From the NCBI GenBank assembly GCA_946997215.1, contig CAMPUL010000001.1:1-64000 (forward strand): a stretch of DNA of 64,000 nt. The letters are read 5' to 3'. The translations under genes were made by a program, and so were the position numbers. The notes under the pieces were generated by a model. That model ran no database searches. It saw only the letters and a program-made list of their open reading frames with translations, and was not told the origin of the DNA. Below, in pieces: positions 7,500 through 16,665 of this stretch (its first letter is position 1; each line of letters begins with the position of its first letter). The stretch is from Gardnerella vaginalis. GTDB taxonomy: Bacteria; Actinomycetota; Actinomycetes; Actinomycetales; Bifidobacteriaceae.

Positions 7500-8438
7500 T
7501 CACATTCTAGATTTTTCGACTTTAGCGCAAAGTTGCAAAAGTCTACGAATTCGACCAGCAACAGCATCTTTTGTGATTGGAGGATCTGCCAAATGACCAA
7601 GCTCTTCCAAGCTTGCATCACTGTGCTTAAGTCGCAACTTGCCTGCCATCAAAAGATTTTCTGGAATATCGTCCCCAAGAACGTCGAAAGCGTGACGAAC
7701 CTTTTCGCAAGCTTCTGCAGCAGCCTTAGCGCTTCTGCGCATATTTGCATCGTCGAAGTTTGCTAAACGATTAGCTTTTCCTCTTGCTTCGCCATCAGAA
7801 CGCTTACCAGTCCATTCTCTAGAAGACCTTGGAGCGCCAATCAAATTAAGCATACGCTCGATTGCGTCTGAATCACGCAAAGTAACGCGCTCGGAGCTTT
7901 TAACTTTACGAGCCTTTGCACTTACACCCAAACGTGCAGCCATAGCTTGTAGAGCTGTTGCAGCTTCGTGAGTTGGGCAAACAATCTCTAGATAGCTAGC
8001 TTTTCCAGGATCCGATATAGCACCGTGAGCTATAAACGCTCCCCTCCACGCGGCTTTAATTTGTGCAATGCTTCCGCTAACAATTTCTGGAGCTAAGCCT
8101 GCAACAATGTGCATACGGCGATCCAAAAGACCAGATTGCAATGCTAAAGCTGCGGCTCCTCGATCAACAAGAACCTCGTAACGAGTAACAACACCCGTAG
8201 GCGTTTGACGAGAAGCTTGAGAAATCTTCGCTTCTCTCTGGAAATAAGTCTCAAGCACATCTACGAGCCATTGTGCTGCATTTTGCGAATCAAACTGTGC
8301 TCTAATTACAGCTTGATTATTAACTGGCCTTAAACCTCCAGCAAAACGCATCATCGCTGCAGCTTGAGCCATAATAACCGCTGGTTGGTCACTATTATTT
8401 GCGACGAGTTCGTTCTTTACGTCGTCAAGAAGAGCCAA
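7500..8438 (-). CDS. whiA: WhiA sporulation/cell-division transcription regulator
   Basis: 312 residues of the WhiA (DUF199) family. It has an N-terminal domain related to LAGLIDADG endonucleases (about 15-210) and a C-terminal helix-turn-helix ([19 protein letters not shown] onward). In other actinobacteria WhiA works with WhiB at division promoters; in non-sporulating relatives it affects division and nucleoid organisation. The start is TTG at 8438, supported by TAGGAGG six bases upstream. The gene follows rapZ, the conserved actinobacterial rapZ-whiA pair (here without an intervening YvcK gene). Confidence 0.95.
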   Translation of the reverse strand: MALLDDVKNELVANNSDQPAVIMAQAAAMMRFAGGLRPVNNQAVIRAQFDSQNAAQWLVDVLETYFQREAKISQASRQTPTGVVTRYEVLVDRGAAALALQSGLLDRRMHIVAGLAPEIVSGSIAQIKAAWRGAFIAHGAISDPGKASYLEIVCPTHEAATALQAMAARLGVSAKARKVKSSERVTLRDSDAIERMLNLIGAPRSSREWTGKRSDGEARGKANRLANFDDANMRRSAKAAAEACEKVRHAFDVLGDDIPENLLMAGKLRLKHSDASLEELGHLADPPITKDAVAGRIRRLLQLCAKVEKSRM

Positions 8439-8622
8439 GGGAAACCTCCTATTTTGTTCTTCTTAAAGTATGCGTTGGGATTCTTGCAAGATGCCATTGC
8501 ACGATGCTAAAAACATCTACATGCTCGGCTTTCTGTAGTACCCAATGACTTGGACATTTTACCTTTTAATATTGTTTTTTATATTACATAACACCGTAGG
8601 AGAAAATACATTATTAGTTAAA

Positions 8623-9585
8623 TCATGCTCTAGATCTCATCTCTCTAGCAGACACAGTAACTTGTAATCCTCTAGACTTTAATCGTTTTGCAAGCTCTAT
8701 GCTAATAGCTACAGACCTATGCTGGCCTCCTGTGCACCCAATTGCAATAGTTACATAGTGCTTATCTTCTTTTGCAAAGCCATCGATTGCTGTAAGAAGA
8801 GCTTTCTCGTAGGAATCTAAGAATTCTATTGCGGCTGGGTTTTTAAGAACATAATCGCTAACAGCTTTATCTTTACCAGTTAAATCTCTAAGTTCTGGAA
8901 CCCAAAATGGATTTGGCAAAAATCGCATATCTGCTACAAAGTCTGCGTCCATAGGCATTCCGTACTTAAATCCAAAACTAAAAATATGCACAGATACAGT
9001 AGAAGATCCTTTTCCAAGCAAGCCTTCGTAAAGCTTAGTTGAAAGTTGATGAATACTAAGAGTAGAAGTATCGATAATAATATCCGCGCAATCTTTAAGA
9101 TGACTTAAAAGCTCGCGTTCTTCTAAAATGCCATCAATAAGTCTTCCGCCGCGTTGCAAAGGATGCGGCCTGCGCACAGACTCGTATCGCTTAATAAGCA
9201 CAGAATCGGAAGCATCTAAAAATAGTATTCGAGTTTTTACGCCCAAATCATCTATATGACCTAAAACAGCAAAGAGGTCGTCAAAATATCCTCTAGAGCG
9301 AACATCAATCACTGCTGCAAGCTTATGTACTTTAGAGCCAGAAGACGTCATCATATCTACAAGCGGAATAAGAAGCTTTGGAGGAAGATTATCAATAACA
9401 TACCAACCCATGTCTTCCAAAGCATTTGCAGCATGCGATCTTCCAGCGCCACTCATGCCCGTAATAAGCATTACTTCAAAATCGCTTGAAACATGCGCAT
9501 TTTGACTACTTAAAGAAGCGTTATTTGATTGCAACTTAAAAACGGGATTATGAGATTGCATTTCTAGATTATTCTCATCGCTCAT
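8623..9585 (-). CDS. rapZ: RapZ-family nucleotide-binding protein
   Basis: P-loop ATPase/GTPase of the RapZ/YvcJ family. Walker A is ITGMSGAGRSHAANALE (about residues 41-57). The conserved FSFGFKYGMP and IGCTGGQHRSVAI segments follow, the latter typical of the C-terminal RNA- or sugar-phosphate-sensing half. In E. coli RapZ targets GlmZ sRNA; the actinobacterial role is not established. The start is ATG 9585, which overlaps the aroE stop as ATGA; RBS AGGAGG lies within aroE, implying translational coupling. Confidence 0.93.
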   Translation of the reverse strand: MSDENNLEMQSHNPVFKLQSNNASLSSQNAHVSSDFEVMLITGMSGAGRSHAANALEDMGWYVIDNLPPKLLIPLVDMMTSSGSKVHKLAAVIDVRSRGYFDDLFAVLGHIDDLGVKTRILFLDASDSVLIKRYESVRRPHPLQRGGRLIDGILEERELLSHLKDCADIIIDTSTLSIHQLSTKLYEGLLGKGSSTVSVHIFSFGFKYGMPMDADFVADMRFLPNPFWVPELRDLTGKDKAVSDYVLKNPAAIEFLDSYEKALLTAIDGFAKEDKHYVTIAIGCTGGQHRSVAISIELAKRLKSRGLQVTVSAREMRSRA

Positions 9586-10718
9586 AATGCCTCCTGCAAT
9601 GCTTTTTCCATGCAACTTCTTATGTAATCGTAATCTGTAGCCTTGTCAGATTTATGTTTGACTATACAAGAATTATCACTAGAATCATCACTCGAATCAT
9701 CACTCGCATATCTATATTCAAAAGTCATGAGTTTTACTTGATCTAATGCCTGGTGTAAAAGCATTTCTTCTCCGCCAATACCAATGCCGTATTTTCTCCA
9801 AACTTTAAGTATCTGGCTTGGTCGAGGATCATATACAACGTCTAGCAAAGCTCCTAAATGTTTTATTGACTTTTCTTGGCAATATTCACACAAAGCGAGC
9901 GCCAATCCGTCTGCTACATGAGCTGGAACAGTGCTTATAACAATATCTGCGTTTGCAATTGCTTTAATTGCATCCAACGAAGAAATAGATTCTAGAATGT
10001 GAGATTTATCACATTTTTCCATATCTTGCGATATTTTTATAAATTCAGAATCAATAGTAGGGAATTCTATACCGCAAACAGGCTTGTAATCGCGTTTGTT
10101 TTTAAGATACAAGTTAGACGGCTCTATTCTTCTGCTATTTGGAAAATCCGAGTTATGTTTATCTACTAAATCGTTAAATCTACTAACGCCTTTAACAGTT
10201 TTACCATCGCTTTGCAATCTTGCAACAACACTAACTTTGCTCAATTTTGAGCCTTGCGCAATTTCTATTAAAGCTGCCATTGCAGAAGACGCTGTGTTTC
10301 CGCTGCCAATAATAACAGCACTTTTAGCATTTAATATTTTAGATTTTAGAGTGCGCATTAACGCCATTACAATCCCATTTACATCTGTATTACAAAGCTC
10401 AATCGTCTCAGGATTTTCTATGCATGGCTTTTTACTAAACACAGCAGTATTTGCAACTCCAAGTGTTTTTGCCCAATAATCGCAAGCTACACCTAGGCTC
10501 ATAATCGTTTTTTTAAGTGGCATTGTAAGGCTTAAGCCTTTCCAAGAATCGTCAAGATTTGCAATAAAATCTTTTAAGTCTTCTTCGCTAACTTTTTCTT
10601 TACTATAATGCCAATTTCTCAAGCCCAATGCCTTATATGCAGCGTTGTGTAAAACTGGAGATAATGAGTGCGATATTGGATTGCCCAAAACCGCGCAATT
10701 GTAGCATTTTTCAACCAT
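9582..10718 (-). CDS. aroE: Shikimate dehydrogenase
   Basis: Reduces 3-dehydroshikimate to shikimate in aromatic amino acid synthesis. Visible are the substrate site NPISHSLSPVLHNAAY (about 11-26), the catalytic lysine in LTMPLKK, the Asp in CNTDVNG, and the Rossmann dinucleotide loop IIGSGNTASSA. At 378 residues it is about 100 longer than usual. The extra length lies in an insertion in the NADP domain and a Ser/Asp-rich acidic tail encoded partly by 12-bp DNA repeats near 9680. Start ATG 10718 has AGAGGTG upstream. It is the last gene before rapZ and translationally coupled to it. Confidence 0.92.
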   Translation of the reverse strand: MVEKCYNCAVLGNPISHSLSPVLHNAAYKALGLRNWHYSKEKVSEEDLKDFIANLDDSWKGLSLTMPLKKTIMSLGVACDYWAKTLGVANTAVFSKKPCIENPETIELCNTDVNGIVMALMRTLKSKILNAKSAVIIGSGNTASSAMAALIEIAQGSKLSKVSVVARLQSDGKTVKGVSRFNDLVDKHNSDFPNSRRIEPSNLYLKNKRDYKPVCGIEFPTIDSEFIKISQDMEKCDKSHILESISSLDAIKAIANADIVISTVPAHVADGLALALCEYCQEKSIKHLGALLDVVYDPRPSQILKVWRKYGIGIGGEEMLLHQALDQVKLMTFEYRYASDDSSDDSSDNSCIVKHKSDKATDYDYIRSCMEKALQEAL

Positions 10719-10734
10719 TTTCACCTCTTTATTT

Positions 10735-10800
10735 ATGAGCCTTTATTCATAAATCGCTATTTGTGAGCCTTTATTTATAAGCCTTTATTTGTAAGCCTAT
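10735..10800. repeat. Degenerate intergenic tandem repeat upstream of aroE
   Basis: The aroE-priA spacer is made of about four imperfect copies of a 14-16 bp unit resembling GAGCCTTTATTTATAA. Nothing else is visible in it. Confidence 0.6.
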
Positions 10801-10806
10801 GCGATT

Positions 10807-13302
10807 TTACAAATCCTTAGGATCTACACTAAATTTTAATTCTCCACTTTTTCGCATTGCAAAATGCTTTGCACATTCTTTTTTCAAACGATTAACTAAT
10901 TCGTCTCTATATTCTAATGGCACTCTTACAACTGCTTTAACTCTGTCGTTTAATTCTTCAAATCGTTGAGAATTTTGCTCGTGCAATGTTGAAGGAGGCT
11001 TCATTGGAACAATTCCAAGTAAAGGTGGAAGATATTCGGATTCGCAAGATTCGCAAGAATTGCCACTAGATTCGCAAGAATCCACAGAATCCACAGAATC
11101 CACATAGCCGCTATTTTTAGTTTCGACTTTTAGCATTGGAAGACTATCTCTAGATAAATCACCATTTTTACTCGCGACTTTTGCAATATCTTCACTCTCA
11201 CAATCACCCATTGCTCCAATCGCGTTAAGCGTATCTACAACAGCTTGCCTAAAGCCCCATATTCTTGCAACGCAAACAGATGGAGGCAAAAGCGCATCTT
11301 CTCTTTCTTTAAGCTCTTGCTTAGAAAGAATAGAAGAATCCCACTCCTCCAACGATTTAGCGAGAATATCGTAAGTCTCTCCTAAAATCAGCACACTTCC
11401 GCCTCTAGATTTTGCGCTGCACATAGAAGCCGCCTTCATCCACTCGTTCAAAGTGTCGATTCGAGCATCTAATCCCGTGTTATAAAGACTCGTCCACGCG
11501 TCTAAAATCGCAACAAGACCATATTCTCCGCAAGAATTTTTAGAATTGCTTAAAACACGCGGCTGCGATCCAAGCGCGCTAATAACAATCATCGGCCTTT
11601 GCTCAATCCACTCAACAACACCGCTTTTTTGTTTTGCGGAAGAAACAATAATTGGAACGTCCTTAAAAAACTTAAACACTTCTTTAGCTGTAAAATTAAC
11701 GCCTATATGAACAGCTTCAATCTCTCCAAAATTACTCGCACAATTCGAGCATTTCCAACCTATTGCAACACTTCCGCACCACGCACATTTAGGAGCAGAA
11801 CCGTCTAAGGGCAAATCAAGCGGACCAGTGCAACGTTTGCAACGAGCAATACAATGGCACTTTTTACACGCAGCTTTTTGAATAGCGCTATCTTGGCAAG
11901 TGGCAAGCAAAACAGGCATTTTAGCGTCTAAAGTTTGTCTAATCGAAGTTAGCGCAGTGTAAGGTATTCTAGAACCTACACTCGGGTCATTTATTTTAGT
12001 CAAATTATTTGAATTTAAAAGACGAACCCAAGGACTTGCATTTTGAACAACAGACTTAAAAGGCGTAACCTCTACTAAATGGCCACTAACCAAAGGAGCT
12101 AATTCTTTGTTTTCAACTTCGCTTTGACTAATAACGCTTCTTGCAAAAGACATTGAAACAAATACGCCATTATGATTTTTTGCGCGCAATCGCATAACGC
12201 CTCTAGCTTGTGCGTAAGGCATCATGCCGTCTGCATACTGATATGCGCTATCTTCTACAATCACAAAAAGCGCTTGCGACTCAACTGGCGCATACATTGC
12301 AGACCTTGTTCCTAAAACGCACGGAACAATGCCCTTTTCTATAGCTCTCCACGCTCTATATCTATCTGCTGGAGAATCGTAAGCACAAAGACGAGCAACA
12401 TCTCCGCTTAAAGCGCAGCTAGAGTTTTGCGCTCGTTTATAAGGCTTAAGGCCGTAAACCATAAGCGAGCGCATAACATCGCTCACTTCTCGAATCGTAG
12501 GCAAAACAACAGCAACTTGGCGACCCGCGCTTATGGCATTTGCAATAATCCACGCTAAATCTTGTGCCCACCTAAATGCGCCTGGCAAAGCATCTATAAG
12601 AAAAGCTTTGTAATTATTCGTAGTATTTAACGTAAAATCATCTTTGGAATGCAAATAATAAGGCTTTTGAACGTTTTCTAGCGCTTGTTTTAACAAATCC
12701 GCGTTTTTGTAAGACGCAAACATGCGAGCATCGGTTGTTTTTATAAGATTTTCCGATCCGCTATATTGATCCTGTTGGTAGTCATCTTTTGATTTTAAGC
12801 TTTTACGAAAATCGCTAGTCCATTTTTGCCTTTTAGACATGTGAATATCGTCTAAAAAATTCTCTTTATCTACGCCAGCGATTCTTTTTGGCAATGCCAG
12901 ACGAATAATATTTGCCCTAGTTCCGCCATAAGCTTCTGCAATTGACGAAATATCTTGCATAAAAGATTTAGATGCAACTTTTTCGCTAGAAATAATTTTT
13001 TCAATAAACTTTAAGGAAGATTTTGGCGTTTCACTCGAATCGCTTCTGCTCCATATGATTCCATTAACGCGTCTCGCGCCAAATTTTACGCGAACCATAA
13101 CACCTGGTTTTGCGTCTTCATCTTGCGATTGGCTAACAATGTAGTCGAAAGTTTTTCCAAGATGAGGTGCTTGAACGTCTAAAACAACATGCGCAATCGC
13201 ACAGTTACTCGCTTGGATTGGTGTTGAACCACCCTTTTTGCGCCTGTGCGATTTTTTCGCTAAACCTTCAAGAGAAGGCTGCAACGAAGACTGTTCAAGC
13301 AT
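10807..13302 (-). CDS. priA: PriA-like primosomal protein with degenerate helicase motifs
   Basis: 831 residues, aligned with PriA by the N-terminal DNA-binding domain (VVLDVQAPHLGKTFDYIV, about 37-54) and the zinc cluster CKKCHCIARCKRC with later CAWCG and CSNC. Active PriA has a Walker A GxTGSGKT; here the equivalent place reads LIDALPGAFRWAQDLAW, with no GKT. ATP hydrolysis is therefore unlikely. Degenerate motifs are known for actinobacterial PriA, so it probably acts as a structural loader for replication restart. Near residues 735-760 is a Ser/Asp/Cys/Glu low-complexity linker encoded by 9-bp repeats (11040-11105). It is followed by aroE. Confidence 0.9.
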   Translation of the reverse strand: MLEQSSLQPSLEGLAKKSHRRKKGGSTPIQASNCAIAHVVLDVQAPHLGKTFDYIVSQSQDEDAKPGVMVRVKFGARRVNGIIWSRSDSSETPKSSLKFIEKIISSEKVASKSFMQDISSIAEAYGGTRANIIRLALPKRIAGVDKENFLDDIHMSKRQKWTSDFRKSLKSKDDYQQDQYSGSENLIKTTDARMFASYKNADLLKQALENVQKPYYLHSKDDFTLNTTNNYKAFLIDALPGAFRWAQDLAWIIANAISAGRQVAVVLPTIREVSDVMRSLMVYGLKPYKRAQNSSCALSGDVARLCAYDSPADRYRAWRAIEKGIVPCVLGTRSAMYAPVESQALFVIVEDSAYQYADGMMPYAQARGVMRLRAKNHNGVFVSMSFARSVISQSEVENKELAPLVSGHLVEVTPFKSVVQNASPWVRLLNSNNLTKINDPSVGSRIPYTALTSIRQTLDAKMPVLLATCQDSAIQKAACKKCHCIARCKRCTGPLDLPLDGSAPKCAWCGSVAIGWKCSNCASNFGEIEAVHIGVNFTAKEVFKFFKDVPIIVSSAKQKSGVVEWIEQRPMIVISALGSQPRVLSNSKNSCGEYGLVAILDAWTSLYNTGLDARIDTLNEWMKAASMCSAKSRGGSVLILGETYDILAKSLEEWDSSILSKQELKEREDALLPPSVCVARIWGFRQAVVDTLNAIGAMGDCESEDIAKVASKNGDLSRDSLPMLKVETKNSGYVDSVDSVDSCESSGNSCESCESEYLPPLLGIVPMKPPSTLHEQNSQRFEELNDRVKAVVRVPLEYRDELVNRLKKECAKHFAMRKSGELKFSVDPKDL

Positions 13303-13341
13303 TAATAATCCTTATAAAATCAATCCTTATAAAATTTCAAA

Positions 13342-14568
13342 TCATTTTTTTAACGATTTTACCTCATTTTTAATCTGTTCAACACGATTCAACTCTTCCC
13401 AAGGAAAATCAACATCACTTCTGCCAAAATGCCCATATGCAGAAGTCTTCGAGTAAATTGGTCTAAGCAAATCAAGCTCGTCTATAATCGCAGCTGGTCG
13501 CAAATCAAAGACTTTGCGAACGATTGCAGAAATATCCGAACGCGTAATTCCATTAGCTTCTGTTCCAAAAGTTTCTACATTTACGCTAACAGGCTCCGCA
13601 ATACCAATCGCGTACGCGACTTGCACTTCTACTTTGTGAGCCAAACCTGCGGCAACAAGATTCTTAGCAACCCAACGCGCGGCGTATGCTGCAGAACGAT
13701 CTACCTTACTAGGGTCTTTTCCAGAAAAAGCTCCGCCACCGTGATGAGCGGCTCCACCATAAGTGTCTACAATAATCTTTCTGCCAGTTAATCCTGAATC
13801 TGCAGCAGGCCCGCCTAAAACAAACGACCCTGTAGGATTTACAAGCATTCTATAATCACTATAATCAACGCGATTTTCTAAGACTTTACTAAGAACAGGC
13901 TCTACAACGTTTTTAACAAGCTGTTCTCTAAGCCAATCAACGCTTACATTAGGGCTATGTTGAGTGGAAATCAAAACAGTATCTAAGCGAATAGGCTCTA
14001 ACTTTTCGTTATACTCGATTGTTACTTGCGTTTTTCCATCTGGTCTAAGATTTGGCACAATCCCAAACTTTCTAACATAAGATAAGCGTTGAGCAAGACG
14101 ATGAGCAAGATATATTGGAAGAGGCATATAAGTGTCTGTCTCATCGCTAGCATATCCAAACATAACACCTTGATCGCCTGCACCTTGGCTTTTATAACGA
14201 TCTTCTTTAGACGCTAAGCTTTCAGATTCAAGATTTAACCTAGAAACACCTTGATTTATTTCTGCACTTTGCTCTGTTAAAGATACCATTACTCCACATG
14301 AATCAGCATCCAAGCCAACAGTTGAACTGTTGTATCCTACTTCACGTACAACTTTTCTAACAATGCCTGGTATGTCGGTGTATACTTCTCCCCTAACTTC
14401 GCCAAAAACAACAAATTGGCCTACGCAAGCGCAAACTTCAACAGCAACATGCGCATGAGGATCTTGACGAAGCATGTCGTCTAAAATTGCATCCGCAATC
14501 TGATCGCAAAGCTTATCTGGATGACCTTCCGTAACAGATTCTGCAGAAATAAGTTTAGACTCTTTCAT
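13342..14568 (-). CDS. metK: S-adenosylmethionine synthetase
   Basis: Makes S-adenosylmethionine from methionine and ATP. 408 residues, normal length. Signatures: [20 protein letters not shown] at the N-terminus, [12 protein letters not shown] (about 130), [19 protein letters not shown] (about 275-293), with the catalytic lysines and the His of GHPDK. RBS AAGGGGAATT before ATG 14568. It is followed by priA after 39 bp and preceded by rpoZ beyond a hairpin. Confidence 0.97.
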   Translation of the reverse strand: MKESKLISAESVTEGHPDKLCDQIADAILDDMLRQDPHAHVAVEVCACVGQFVVFGEVRGEVYTDIPGIVRKVVREVGYNSSTVGLDADSCGVMVSLTEQSAEINQGVSRLNLESESLASKEDRYKSQGAGDQGVMFGYASDETDTYMPLPIYLAHRLAQRLSYVRKFGIVPNLRPDGKTQVTIEYNEKLEPIRLDTVLISTQHSPNVSVDWLREQLVKNVVEPVLSKVLENRVDYSDYRMLVNPTGSFVLGGPAADSGLTGRKIIVDTYGGAAHHGGGAFSGKDPSKVDRSAAYAARWVAKNLVAAGLAHKVEVQVAYAIGIAEPVSVNVETFGTEANGITRSDISAIVRKVFDLRPAAIIDELDLLRPIYSKTSAYGHFGRSDVDFPWEELNRVEQIKNEVKSLKK

Positions 14569-14574
14569 AATTCC

Positions 14575-14640
14575 CCTTTATAACTTTATGACTTTATAAA
14601 TCAAGCTAACTCTATAAATCAAGCTAGCTCTATAAATCGC
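14575..14640. repeat. Imperfect tandem repeat upstream of metK
   Basis: About three copies of a 16-bp unit resembling CTATAAATCAAGCTAA. They form most of the metK 5' leader and no riboswitch fold is apparent. Confidence 0.55.
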
Positions 14641-14649
14641 GCATTAAAA

Positions 14650-14703
14650 CAATCGCAGCCGCATACCCGCACGCGATTGTAAGCGCAAGGATAATACGGC
14701 TGC
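14650..14703 (-). terminator. Probable terminator after rpoZ
   Basis: On the minus strand GCAGCCG (14703-14697) pairs with CGGCTGC (14661-14655), extended by further pairs, with a long inner loop. A short T-rich run GATTGTTTT follows. Confidence 0.5.
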
Positions 14704-14723
14704 AATTAAACGAAAAAGAAAAC

Positions 14724-15008
14724 TTAGTTTCCTTCGTTCACATCGTCTTCACCAAGCTTCTCTACTAGCAAACCCTTATTAATCTCGCGGAATGCAATAG
14801 AAAGAGGCTTTTCTTGGTTCTTATACTCAACAAGAGGACCGACGTTTTGCAACAATCCTTCGTTAAGCTGTGTGAAATAAGAATTAATCTGCCGTGCTCG
14901 TTTTGCGGCAAACAAGGCAAGCGCATACTTGGAATCCGCATGTTGCATTAAATCATCAATAGGCGGATTTGCAAGTCCCGAAGGTGTTGGCTTAGTGCCC
15001 AATGCCAT
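14724..15008 (-). CDS. rpoZ: RNA polymerase omega subunit
   Basis: 94 residues from ATG 15008, beginning [20 protein letters not shown]. It has the omega core [20 protein letters not shown] and [10 protein letters not shown]. Omega helps fold and recruit the beta-prime subunit and in many bacteria supports the ppGpp response. GGAGAA upstream of 15008 favours this start over an ATG four codons earlier. The order gmk-rpoZ-metK is conserved in actinobacteria. Confidence 0.96.
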   Translation of the reverse strand: MALGTKPTPSGLANPPIDDLMQHADSKYALALFAAKRARQINSYFTQLNEGLLQNVGPLVEYKNQEKPLSIAFREINKGLLVEKLGEDDVNEGN

Positions 15009-15125
15009 AATGTTCTCCATATTCTATGGTGCCACAATAGTTTCCAAATAGTCAATTGTAAGCTATTGCAAGGATATTCAAAACACTAATCAAAATTAAA
15101 CTAAAGTGATTGGAACTAATCTAAA

Positions 15126-15740
15126 CTAATCTAAATCGTATTCTTTAGCGATTATATTCCAAAGCTCGTCTGCAGCGCGATTAGCATCGTCATTAACAAT
15201 CACAAAATCAAACTCACTAGACGCAGCAATTTCCACTTTTGCTGTTTGCAAACGCTTAGCTTGCTGCTCAGGAGTTTCTGTGCCTCTACCAATAAGCCTA
15301 CGCTTAAGCTCTTCAAAGCTAGGAGGAGCAATAAACACGTACACAACTTCCAAACCAAGTCTAGAAGCCTCTTGCTTTACTCTTCTAGCTCCTTGAAGAT
15401 CAATCTCTAGAAGCGTTGGAACATTTTGAGCAAGATGATCCAAAACTGGCTTAAGAAGAGTACCATAGTGAGCCATTCCGTGAACAAGAGCAGTCTCTAA
15501 AAATTCGCCGTTCTTTTGTCTTCTAGCAAACTCTTCTTCGTCAATAAACCAATAATGAATGCCATTAAACTCGTCGTAACGAGGCTTTCTTGTAGTCGCA
15601 GAAACAGAAAGCCAAATATTAGGGTGTTTTTCGCGCAATACCCCCTCAACAGTGCCCTTACCAGCAGCAGTAGGACCAGTAAGAACAATCAATCGCCTTT
15701 TAATGGATTGCGTACTTTGTGTATTGTCTAAACTAACCAT
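15126..15740 (-). CDS. gmk: Guanylate kinase
   Basis: Phosphorylates GMP to GDP. 204 residues with P-loop VLTGPTAAGKGTVEGVL (about 19-35), GMP-binding SATTRKPRYDEFNGIHYWF and the lid segment. The usual Walker A reads GPSGVGK; here it is GPTAAGK, which keeps the essential GxxxxGK. It follows the PyrF-like gene by 22 bp, suggesting cotranscription with the car genes. Confidence 0.96.
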   Translation of the reverse strand: MVSLDNTQSTQSIKRRLIVLTGPTAAGKGTVEGVLREKHPNIWLSVSATTRKPRYDEFNGIHYWFIDEEEFARRQKNGEFLETALVHGMAHYGTLLKPVLDHLAQNVPTLLEIDLQGARRVKQEASRLGLEVVYVFIAPPSFEELKRRLIGRGTETPEQQAKRLQTAKVEIAASSEFDFVIVNDDANRAADELWNIIAKEYDLD

Positions 15741-15762
15741 ATTTGACTCTCTTAAATCATTT

Positions 15763-16662
15763 TTATGAATCCATTAAAGCTTGACGAATATCCCAAGCTA
15801 TTCGTTCAGTTGCATTAGATAATGCACCAATATCTGGACCGTGCGAAGCAATAGACCTAGAAACAGTTACTAAAACGTTTCCGTGAGTTCCAGCAAAAAC
15901 CGTTTTCAAATCGTTAGCTTCCGCACCCTGCCAGCCGTAGCCTGGAGAAAGAATAGGGCCAGTAAAACTCGTTAAATCGATTCCACCGCCGTTCATCCAA
16001 TCTCCAATAGTAGCTCCAACAATCAAGCCAACAGAACCCATGCCCTTTGTATTGTTGTTAAAAGTTTGAGCAGTTTGAGCAATACCATGAGCAACAGTTG
16101 TACCACGGTATGAACCAGTTTGGCGAATTGCTGTTTGCAAACTAGCGCCTTCGCGATTAGACGTTAGCGAAGCAATAAACACACCCTTGCCATTATTAAG
16201 AGCCTCATTAATCAACCCACCCATTGACCTAGCTCCGTAATACGGAAGAAGCGTAATTGCATCTGTAAGAAGAGGCGCATCTGGCTTAAAATAAGCATCT
16301 GCAAGAGCGGAGATTGTTGTAGACAATCCACCATGACCGCAATCAACAATAGTGATTACATCCATTTGCCTTGCAGCGTACAGCACTCGTTCGAGCGCTG
16401 CGAACCCCTTAGACCCGTAGCGCTCGAACATGCTTGACTGGAATTTTACGGCAGCAGCTCTGCCGTTCATGGCTTGAAGCATACGCATGGAGAACAATTC
16501 TGCTCCTTGAGCGTCCATATTGTATCCCCAATTAAGCAGCATTTTGCGGTGCGGATCTATACCAACGCATAATGGCCCATATTTTGCCATAGCGTTTTTT
16601 AGACGCAATCCAAAATCGGATCTTTGCGCCTGCAATTCCTGCTCTCGTATGCTTTCGGTCAT
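15763..16662 (-). CDS. OMP-decarboxylase-like protein lacking the catalytic lysine
   Basis: 299 residues, clearly homologous to type 2 (mycobacterial-type) PyrF: GPLCVGIDPH, AAVKFQSSMFERYG, GVFIASLTSNREGA, LIVGAT and ILSPGYGWQG. The catalytic DxKxxD motif, normally DAKRGD, reads DCGHGG at VDCGHGGLSTT (about residue 117). Only the first Asp survives; the Lys that protonates the vinyl carbanion and the second Asp are glycines. It therefore should not decarboxylate OMP. A complete pyrF lies at 26614-27648. The frame is intact and sits 3 bp behind carB, so it is probably a maintained pseudoenzyme, perhaps regulating the pathway. Automatic annotation as pyrF is likely misleading. Confidence 0.85.
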   Translation of the reverse strand: MTESIREQELQAQRSDFGLRLKNAMAKYGPLCVGIDPHRKMLLNWGYNMDAQGAELFSMRMLQAMNGRAAAVKFQSSMFERYGSKGFAALERVLYAARQMDVITIVDCGHGGLSTTISALADAYFKPDAPLLTDAITLLPYYGARSMGGLINEALNNGKGVFIASLTSNREGASLQTAIRQTGSYRGTTVAHGIAQTAQTFNNNTKGMGSVGLIVGATIGDWMNGGGIDLTSFTGPILSPGYGWQGAEANDLKTVFAGTHGNVLVTVSRSIASHGPDIGALSNATERIAWDIRQALMDS

Positions 16663-16665
16663 GTA

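Noticed and set aside
15763..16662. Second pyrF as an assembly duplicate of 26614-27648
   Set aside because: The two proteins are distant in sequence, differ in motifs and length, and have different neighbours.
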